A stretch of DNA of 8,850 nucleotides from positions 1-8,850 of the forward strand of contig JAFGTH010000010.1 in NCBI GenBank assembly GCA_016934225.1, read 5' to 3'. Shown piece after piece: positions 1 through 7,300 of this stretch; position 1 is the first letter of the stretch, and every line of letters starts with the position of its first letter. The notes beneath the pieces were generated by a model. The model did not search any database. It saw nothing but the letters and a program-made list of their open reading frames with translations, and was not told the origin of the DNA. The translations under genes were made by a program, and so were the position numbers. This stretch comes from Lentisphaerota bacterium (GTDB taxonomy: Bacteria; Verrucomicrobiota; Kiritimatiellia; UBA8416; JAFGTH01).

Positions 1-2204
1 CCGACAACCATGCGATAGGATCCATTCGCTGGTTTTGTTCCATTCCCGAAAGAATGAGTCTCTATTTCGATGACTTCTTTTTCACCGAAGTAACGGATCT
101 CGACACCAACACCATAGCGTCCATCGTCGGCGACGCGACATTGGCGCCGGTTGAAGCGCCGTTATTCGATCCGCAGTATATAGACCCGTCGCCGCCTGTC
201 AAAGGCAACAAGTTAAGAAATTCTTCTTTCGAACTTGTGTCGAACGGGCCTTGGGGCAGGCTTTCATTTACCTGTCCGCGTTTCAGGTTCACGGCGGAGG
301 ATTTTGACACAACTTCACCTTACGGCGGTCGACAAGCGTTCAAATTTGGAGAGGCTTCAGGCACACTGGTCCACCAGGATGTGCCGGTCACCGTTTACAA
401 AACAAACACGGTCTCCGCTTACGTGAAAGCAATTGGTTCTGAGACACAGTTTTCACTCTCATTACGCACCTTTACAGGCTACCGCTTCGAGGAGCCTCTC
501 TTCAATTACCAACAGTCGTTCACGCCCACTGAAACATGGCAACGTTTTTCCTTGACCGAAATCCTGGGGCCGGCTCCACGACAAGCGTATCACCTTTGGA
601 TTACCGGCAAAAACGTGCTCGTGGACAACGTGCAACTCGAGGAAGGCGCGTTGAGCGATTACGCCCCGTTCAAGGACGAAGTTGATGTTTCGCTTACCAC
701 GTCGGCCGATGCGCACCTGTTCTTCACGAACGAAACTCCGGTCATAAACGCTTCGATATTCAACCCGTCCGGCCAGTCGGGCAGTTTTTCCCTGCGTTTC
801 CGGGTTTGGGACGCTTTTGACGTTTTACAGCAAGACGATTCGTTCGTTGCAAACCTGGATGCCGGAGAAACCGACGATTATCCCTTCCAGGTCGTCCAGA
901 CCGCGCGAGGCGCCCTGCGCGCCGAAATCTGCGATGCTTGCGGTTCAAACGTCCTCGCTGAGCAAGTTTTCTCCGTAGTGCCGCACCCATGCGAAATTCC
1001 AACAAACAAAACATCCATCTGCGGGGCCCATATGCCTTTCGACGATTTCAGCCTGTCAACGGCGGCTTCGCTGGGAATCAAGTGGTCCAGAACATGGGAC
1101 TCCTACAGCAAGCTGTTCCACTGGCGATACGTTGAGCCAAGTTCAGACGTATGGGTGTTTCCCGACGATAAAGTGGAGTTAGCTACTAATCAATACGGCA
1201 TAAACATTCTCGGGGTTTTGGTGTCGGTGCCCGTCTGGCTTTACCCTGAAGCCGCCGGGAAACACGACGACGCGATATATCCCGATGAACACTATGACTT
1301 GTGGCAAAATTATGTGACGCAAATTGTAAGCCATTACAGCAATTCGGTAAAATATTGGGAAATATGGAACGAACCGTCCAACCCGGATCAATACCTTGAA
1401 CTATGCGAGCAAACGATTGCGACGGCAAAAGCCGCCAATGCAAGCGCAGTGATAATGGGACTCTCAGGTACGGCAACGATAAGTTCCAGAGAATTCTGCG
1501 AAAACGGAGGAGCCGAAATGCTTGATGTCCTCTCTACTCATATATATGAGTTCAAGCCTAACGGCGCTCTTGGACACGCCATAGAAACTTACAGGTCCTA
1601 TTCCATTACCAACGGTGGTACGGGACGTATATGGAATACAGAGGCAAATTACGGGCGGTTAGGCGGCCCGTTCTACGGCACACGGGTGAACCATGACACC
1701 GAAAGAGGCGACATGAAAGACGTACCGCGCTTTCTGACGGTCAACAAGGCGCATGGTGTAGAGGTCTGCTTCTATTATTCCAACCCGTTCCCCCAGCACC
1801 AGGGTGTCGCCGAGGATCCGGGGCATACGTTCTTTCACCATGACACTTCCATTAAACCCGGCGGCGTGGCGCATGCCGTTTTCGCCGCTTTGCTCGACGC
1901 GAGCGATTATGTGAGCACACTTGCGAAAAGCACGGACGAAGTATATCTGTTTCAGGACAGCGACAAGTTTATTGCTGCCTTTTGGACCATGAACGGGCGC
2001 GAAATCTGTTTTCCCGCCGTGACGTTGGGTTCGGGCAAGAGCATTATGCGCTATGACGTGATGGGCATGGAGCATCCCGTTGTGTCCGAGCAACAGCAAT
2101 ATTTTGATCTTGATGAGAATATTGTCTATATGGTGTTTACCGGATTTACGCAGGCTGAAATAGCCTCGCTCTTGTCACAAGCCGGATTGAACGTAACGAT
2201 GTAA
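1..2204 (+). CDS. Clan GH-A glycoside hydrolase with CBM4/9-like module, 5' end cut by the window
   Basis: The reading frame is open to the left edge (first whole codon at 3). The ATG at 54 is internal, because the codons before it (reading DNHAIGSIRWFCSIPER) match the paralogue at 4386-8306, which continues about 560 residues further upstream. Counting from the ATG at 54: residues 1-20 are the tail of one jelly roll (LYFDDFFFTEV). Residues 49-203 form a CBM4/9-like module with the typical DNVQLEEG ending. Residues 208-312 look like an Ig-type beta sandwich. A GH-A barrel runs from about 318 to 615, and a C-terminal beta domain follows. The barrel has WEIWNEP with probable acid/base Glu440, and IWNTE with probable nucleophile Glu530, 90 residues apart as in the paralogue. 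The family is GH39- or GH5-like by motif style but not assignable by eye. The role is probably extracellular glycan cleavage; the substrate is unknown. The gene ends at TAA 2202-2204 and converges on the minus-strand gene ending at 2266. Confidence 0.9.
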   Translation, partial: DNHAIGSIRWFCSIPERMSLYFDDFFFTEVTDLDTNTIASIVGDATLAPVEAPLFDPQYIDPSPPVKGNKLRNSSFELVSNGPWGRLSFTCPRFRFTAEDFDTTSPYGGRQAFKFGEASGTLVHQDVPVTVYKTNTVSAYVKAIGSETQFSLSLRTFTGYRFEEPLFNYQQSFTPTETWQRFSLTEILGPAPRQAYHLWITGKNVLVDNVQLEEGALSDYAPFKDEVDVSLTTSADAHLFFTNETPVINASIFNPSGQSGSFSLRFRVWDAFDVLQQDDSFVANLDAGETDDYPFQVVQTARGALRAEICDACGSNVLAEQVFSVVPHPCEIPTNKTSICGAHMPFDDFSLSTAASLGIKWSRTWDSYSKLFHWRYVEPSSDVWVFPDDKVELATNQYGINILGVLVSVPVWLYPEAAGKHDDAIYPDEHYDLWQNYVTQIVSHYSNSVKYWEIWNEPSNPDQYLELCEQTIATAKAANASAVIMGLSGTATISSREFCENGGAEMLDVLSTHIYEFKPNGALGHAIETYRSYSITNGGTGRIWNTEANYGRLGGPFYGTRVNHDTERGDMKDVPRFLTVNKAHGVEVCFYYSNPFPQHQGVAEDPGHTFFHHDTSIKPGGVAHAVFAALLDASDYVSTLAKSTDEVYLFQDSDKFIAAFWTMNGREICFPAVTLGSGKSIMRYDVMGMEHPVVSEQQQYFDLDENIVYMVFTGFTQAEIASLLSQAGLNVTM

Positions 2205-2265
2205 CGAAAAAACGGCAAATCAAAAAAAGAAAAAAAGACCAAAACGGTTTTTCCTCCCTTTTTGC
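2205..2265. terminator. Possible weak bidirectional terminator between convergent genes
   Basis: This 61-base gap separates two converging stop codons. It has an A-rich stretch (about 2222-2237), then ACC-aaaac-GGT with flanking A/T pairs, then a T-rich stretch (about 2248-2263). Read on either strand it can fold into an A/U-rich hairpin with a short GC core, followed on the minus strand by a long T run. The stem is weak, so rho-independent termination is an inference from position and base pattern. Confidence 0.35.
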
Positions 2266-4242
2266 TTATTCAAACACCACCATTTGGTATCCGTTCACCT
2301 CCGGAATGCGGACATGAACATATCCGTTTTTCTCCTTCCATTGCAACGGCCGGCGGTCTGGAGCCAGATAAACCATCTTAAATTGATCAGGTCGATCGCA
2401 CCGCAATGCCAGTTCAACATCCCGCACCAAAACGGGTTCTTCAATTATTTGTATGGAGGATCCGCGCAATTCAGGCACATACGTCAATAAATGCGCAATT
2501 TGCCGCTGACCCTGTTCGGTCACTGTAACCTGCCCAAAAGACGGCATTCCGTCCACTTTCACCATCGGCTTCGGCAACGCCAGCTTTAGACAATTGCGCA
2601 CCAAATACTTATATACAGGCATTGCATGGCTCCGGTAACATTCAAACACGGGAAATGCAAAATGGAACAGGTTGCCTTTTCCGACAAGAGCCGGACGCGC
2701 CAGTTTCTTTTCTGGCGGAGTATATAAATGCTCGTGTCGGCCATCCCACTCGGCATGATTAAAATAAGGTTTCCATAACCGCGCCAATACACGGGCGCTC
2801 CGCGCTGCCCGCATGACAATGCCCGGTTTATAGACGGCAGTAGGCATGTCGGGAATATCCTTCTTCATGCCCGGCAACACTTCGAAATAAGTCGGATCAT
2901 ACTCTTCCTTGCCCATATACACTGCCGGATAACCCGGCAAGTCGAATTTTCCACCCTTCTCATCAAGTCCGGCGAAAGCGCCCCCAACGACTGCACCACC
3001 ACGTTTGACATGATTGATCAATTTCCGCCGCAAACCCGGTGTCATAGTCAGATAATCCGGCAGAATCAGAACTTTATATTTGGACAGATCGCCTTCCCCG
3101 TCGCAAACGTCAAATTGAAGCTTTAACTCTATTAACATACGCGTCGCTCCTTGCAACGCATGCCACTCTTCCGGCAACGCGTTTTCCGGTTCGCCAGGCA
3201 TCCATTTAAAGCTCGGAAAAACCACAGCGATGTCTGCTCGAGAGCGCACGTTACACGTCCATTCGTCCAACTTCTGTAAACGACAATTTACCTGACTAAT
3301 AACGTCATAAACCGCAGACTGCAGTTTGCCGCGGGGATGCATATAGTCGCCAACCGAATAACCGGCGCCGTTCGCGATGGCATTGCAACAGTCAAATAGC
3401 AACGAATGTTCGGTGCGCAAGCCGCCAATATCACACCAATCGGAATGAAAGCGGCCCGTCATAACCAACATCGGTTTTTTCAAAGTGCGCGCATACCGCA
3501 CTTGCGCCGGCAACGCGTCATATCCCCATCCGCCATTGGGCAAAACCTCCAGTTCAAGATGTGTAGGTTGTGAAGTATGAGACAAACCATTGAAATACAC
3601 GTAAGCATCTTTGCGCAACGAACGCACCAAAACAGTGGCACGTCTGGCAAAAGCATATGTAATTTCCCAACAATATCGCCGGGCATCCGCCGGATCGGTC
3701 AGCGACATACCGGCGCGCTGCATTCCGTCAAGACATTCTACGCCGTAACAAGGCGATATATTGAAACAATCCAGGAAAATCCCGTCTACCGGATACTTCT
3801 CCAAAACCTCTTTGACCATTCCTAAAAGATAGTCGGCATACCCGGTATTCAAGCACATCTTTCGGAAAAAATGGCCTTTATGACGCATTTCACAAACCTG
3901 GCCTTCGGAATTAACTTTTGTCCAATCGCGGTGCAACAAAGCGTGCTCATGATCCAGTCCGGCATTAAAATAGGCTGCAACGGCAATTTTGCGTTTGTGA
4001 CAAGCCTTCACCATTGGCCCTAACAGATCACGAGTTTGCAGCCCAGGATGAGGAATACCTATTTGGGTCGGATAATATGCAAAACCCAGATTGCATCTGG
4101 CAAACGCTGTAATATATTCCACTCCGGCGCGAGACAATGTGTCGGCAAATTTGTCCGCGTCAAAATCGCGCCCGACATCATAAACACCTGGCATGGTATG
4201 GAAATCCAAATGAATGGCACGTCTAGGGAAATCTCTTTTCAT
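2266..4242 (-). CDS. Cytoplasmic GHL6-like barrel protein with beta-galactosidase-trimerisation-like domain
   Basis: The product has 658 residues. The ATG at 4242 has a strong AGGAG nine bases upstream. There is no signal peptide or membrane segment, so it should stay in the cytoplasm. Residues 8-330 look like a (beta/alpha)8 barrel of the hypothetical glycosyl hydrolase 6 / alpha-amylase-like type: LDFHTMPGV near the start, AAYFNAG at 89-95, and DGIFLDCF at 153-160, where Asp158 at a strand end is a candidate catalytic residue. Residues 335-440 resemble the GATase1-like trimerisation domain of GH42-type beta-galactosidases (ADIAVVFPS, then KVLILPDYLTM and GGAVVGG). Residues 560-658 form a C-terminal beta domain. 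Related proteins are often labelled alpha-L-fucosidase or beta-galactosidase without proof, and the activity here is unknown. The gene follows the secreted hydrolase on the same strand after 143 bases, which suggests shared use of one glycan. It may have its own promoter. Confidence 0.9.
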   Translation of the reverse strand: MKRDFPRRAIHLDFHTMPGVYDVGRDFDADKFADTLSRAGVEYITAFARCNLGFAYYPTQIGIPHPGLQTRDLLGPMVKACHKRKIAVAAYFNAGLDHEHALLHRDWTKVNSEGQVCEMRHKGHFFRKMCLNTGYADYLLGMVKEVLEKYPVDGIFLDCFNISPCYGVECLDGMQRAGMSLTDPADARRYCWEITYAFARRATVLVRSLRKDAYVYFNGLSHTSQPTHLELEVLPNGGWGYDALPAQVRYARTLKKPMLVMTGRFHSDWCDIGGLRTEHSLLFDCCNAIANGAGYSVGDYMHPRGKLQSAVYDVISQVNCRLQKLDEWTCNVRSRADIAVVFPSFKWMPGEPENALPEEWHALQGATRMLIELKLQFDVCDGEGDLSKYKVLILPDYLTMTPGLRRKLINHVKRGGAVVGGAFAGLDEKGGKFDLPGYPAVYMGKEEYDPTYFEVLPGMKKDIPDMPTAVYKPGIVMRAARSARVLARLWKPYFNHAEWDGRHEHLYTPPEKKLARPALVGKGNLFHFAFPVFECYRSHAMPVYKYLVRNCLKLALPKPMVKVDGMPSFGQVTVTEQGQRQIAHLLTYVPELRGSSIQIIEEPVLVRDVELALRCDRPDQFKMVYLAPDRRPLQWKEKNGYVHVRIPEVNGYQMVVFE

Positions 4243-4250
4243 TAAAGTTT

Positions 4251-4256
4251 ACTCCT
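4251..4256 (-). promoter_or_regulatory. Shine-Dalgarno site of the GHL6-like gene
   Basis: On the minus strand AGGAGT lies upstream of the ATG at 4242, with nine bases between AGGAG and the start codon. This fixes the start of the 658-residue protein. Confidence 0.75.
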
Positions 4257-4280
4257 GTTTTTGCGTAGTTTGTCCAAATA

Positions 4281-4286
4281 TTTATA
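4281..4286 (-). promoter_or_regulatory. Possible -10 box before the GHL6-like gene
   Basis: The minus strand reads TATAAA (extended context TTGTATAAATA), which would place the transcription start near 4274 and give a 5' leader of about 32 bases. No good -35 hexamer stands at 16-18 bases; the best is a TTTCAG-like sequence. The gene could equally be read through from the upstream hydrolase. Confidence 0.3.
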
Positions 4287-4341
4287 CAATTTCACATAAA
4301 AGCTGAAATCCTAGTTCACTTGCCATCCTTGCGAAAGCAAA

Positions 4342-4372
4342 AAATGTAATCAATAGATTCACAATCACATTT
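4342..4372. repeat. Inverted repeat between the two minus-strand genes
   Basis: Arms AAATGTAAT (4342-4350) and ATCACATTT (4364-4372) are inverted with 8 of 9 bases matching, 13 bases apart. The repeat lies just after the stop codon of the secreted hydrolase and about 100 bases before the next start. It could be an operator or a weak transcript-end structure. It has no T run and few GC pairs, so it is a poor intrinsic terminator. Confidence 0.35.
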
Positions 4373-4385
4373 ACCTTTATCGCTA

Positions 4386-7300
4386 TTACTTTACACCCTC
4401 TTCGGTTACCAAGTTCACTTTCTGAATATTCGAACTGTCTCGCCGAAGCCCTGCTTGCATAAGAATGCCAACGACTTGATCTTGATCAAATCCAGCAAAC
4501 GCGATGTACATAATATTCTCGCCGATAACAAAACGTTGTTCCTTCCCTGCCGAAACCGGATATTCCATTCCCATTACATCATACCTTATAACGCTCATAC
4601 CTTTGCCCAAAACCATTTCCGGAAGACAGATTTCGCGCTCTTCCATAGTCCAAAGAGCCACAATTAGTTTGTCACCTTTCCGGAACAGATATACCTCATC
4701 TGTGCTCTCCGCAAACGTGGCTACATAATCTGTTTCGTCAAGCAATGCCGCAAATACCGCATGGGCCACGCCTCCGGGTTTAATTGACGTGTCATGGTGA
4801 AAGAACGTATGTCCCGGATCTTCGGCAACCCCTTGGTGTTGAGGAAAAGGGTTGGCATAATAAAAACATACCTCTACACCATGCGCCTTGTTCACAGTCA
4901 GAAAACGAGGTATATCCCTCATGTCGCCTTTAACTGCGTCATAATTCAGTCGCGTTTTGTATAATGGACCGCCCAGCCGTCCATAACTTGCCTCCGTATT
5001 CCATATACGTCCCGTACCACCGTGGGCAATGGAAAGCGCACGGTAGGCTTCAATATTGCGCCCCAACGCACCGCCCGGCGCAAATACATAAATATGGCAC
5101 GTCAATACATCAAGCATCTTCGCTCCACCCAATTCGCAGAAACGACGCACCGCTCCTGTAGGCACGCCAGACAACCCCATAATCACAGCGTGAGGATTCT
5201 TCTGCCGTACGATCGGCGTTGTGTTTTGACACAATTCCAGATATTGGTCAGGATTAGTAGGTTCGTTCCATATCTCCCAATACTTTACCGAATCTTTGTA
5301 ACGACTAACAACGTTCTCGACATATTTCCTCCACAACCCGTAGTCAGGCGGATATATCACATCGTCGTGCTTACTGGCCGCCTCAGGGACATGCCAGACC
5401 GGAACAGAGACCAACAATCCAAGAATATTAATCCCATGCCGATGAGTTAATTCCACTTTGTCGTCCGGATATACCCAGTTGCCCTGTTGCGGCTCTATGT
5501 AACGCCAGTGCAGTAACTTGCTGTATGAGTCCCATGTCCTGGCCCATTTGATACCAAGAGCCGCTGCGGAGGAAAGACTGAATTCGTCAAACGCCATATG
5601 CGCTCCGCATATGGATGTCTTACCTTCGGAAAGCTCACACGGACGAGGCACTACGGAAAACACCTGCTCAGCAAGAATCTTCGAGCCTGTAACATCACGT
5701 ATTTCGGCCCGTAAAGCGCCTTTTGTGTTTGGCTTGATTGGAAAGGATATATTTTGTGTCTCGCCGGAGGTCAGTTTCACGGTAAACGGATCGTCCTGCT
5801 TCAACATATCAAACGCATCCCAAACCTGAAATCGCAATGCAATTTTTTTTGCCTGTTTGTCTGAATTGAATATGGCGGCTTTCACAACAGCATTTTCATC
5901 CGTAAAAAACAGGTGCGCCACAGGCGCCGTCGTGAGCGCTACGTCCACCTCTCCGCCAAACGGCGTGTAATCGCTAATATCGCCTTCTTCGAACTGAACA
6001 TTGTCCACAGCCACGTTACGCCCAGTAATGCGAAAATGGTATCCACGCCGCGGTGCCGGCCCCAAAATTTCGGTCATCGCAAATCGTTGCCATGTTTCAG
6101 TCGGCTGAAATGACTGATCATATCTGAATAGAGGTTCTTCATGCTTACTGCCCGTAAAAGCGCGCAACGAAAAGGAAAAACGCGGGGCTGGTCCTGTCGC
6201 CTTAACATAAGCCGATAACGTGTGTTTTTTGTAAACACTCACCGGCACATCCTGATGCACCAAGACACCTGATCGCTCTCCAAACCAAAATGATTGTTTG
6301 CCGCTGAAAGGCGCGTTCGTATAAAAATCTTCCTTTAAAAATCTGAACCTGTCGCATCCGCTAAATGGCAGTCGGCCCCAAGGCCCGTTTGCGATCAGCT
6401 CGAAGGACGAATCGCGCAATTTGTTTCCTTTAACAGGATCTGAATAATCAATATATTGCGGATCAAATAACGGATCTTCGTCAGGAGTTAACGTCGCATC
6501 GCCTACCAGGGTTGTAATGGCGTTTGTATCAAGATCAGTTACTTCAGTAAAAAAGAAATCATCAAAATACAGACGCATACCCTTGGGGATCGAACAAAAC
6601 CAGCGAATAGAGCCAATATCGTTATTTGCGACCAGCTTGAACACACCGCCGATTCGTGTCCATGAAGACAGCCTCTTGTGCCATGTTCGCGGGTATGTTA
6701 CCCGGGCGCCAACAAAATTCGGGGCAGACATATGCACATATGTCTGCGCTACATCGCCGGTCAGCGGATCAAAATCGGTTTTCAGACTATAGGTAAAAAC
6801 AAATTTTCGCAGACGATCTTGACAACTTACTCCAAAAGGCGCCCAAAGCTGGACATGTCCAAGTCCGTTCAACGATTGTATCGCCAAACAGCGTCCCGCG
6901 CCGCCTGAGCCGGGTGTCGGCAAACTCATGCAATATTCCGCGCCGCCATGAACTTCCACTATGCGCAGCATGTCTACGGGCAGATTGTTGCCGACAATTT
7001 CAAGGGTCGAACCTTCCAAGCCAGGGTCTTTGAACCAGTTTTGGCCTTGTGGCAAGAATTCCAAAGGTGTTTCGATGTTTTTTACCACTACCCTGAACTC
7101 GCACGGCGTCATCGCATCCCTGACGCCTTTGTCAAGCGCCGTAGCCAGCTCCTGCCTATTAGAAATGTCAACCCCGTCAAGATCAACGGGGAAACTATTC
7201 GTGTATGAGGTTAATATATTGGTCAACTGCGGATAGCCAAGTTCGATAGCGCGATGCATCTCGTGCACAGTGTGATATACTCTATTATACACGGACACAA

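Noticed and set aside
54..56. ATG at 54 as the true start of the plus-strand gene
   Set aside because: The frame is open to position 1, and the codons before the ATG match the paralogue, so the gene begins left of the window.
1659..2099. 146-codon open frame on the minus strand
   Set aside because: It lies wholly inside the plus-strand hydrolase gene, whose translation is confirmed by the paralogue. It has no recognisable motif and is an antisense shadow.
4328..4344. TTGC-GAAA-GCAA hairpin with following A run as a terminator of the exported hydrolase gene
   Set aside because: The stem is only four pairs, and on the minus strand the T run precedes the hairpin instead of following it.
4345..4363. 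CRP-like site TGTAA...TCACA
   Set aside because: The half-sites are nine bases apart instead of six and one half deviates from consensus, so it does not fit a CRP site.
5022..5450. 142-codon open frame on the plus strand
   Set aside because: It is antisense to the GH-A barrel of the exported hydrolase, including its catalytic motif, and has no family features of its own.
1..6629. The inverted paralogues as terminal repeats of a mobile element
   Set aside because: They are diverged coding copies of more than 2 kb, with no transposase, no short terminal repeats and no target-site duplication visible.
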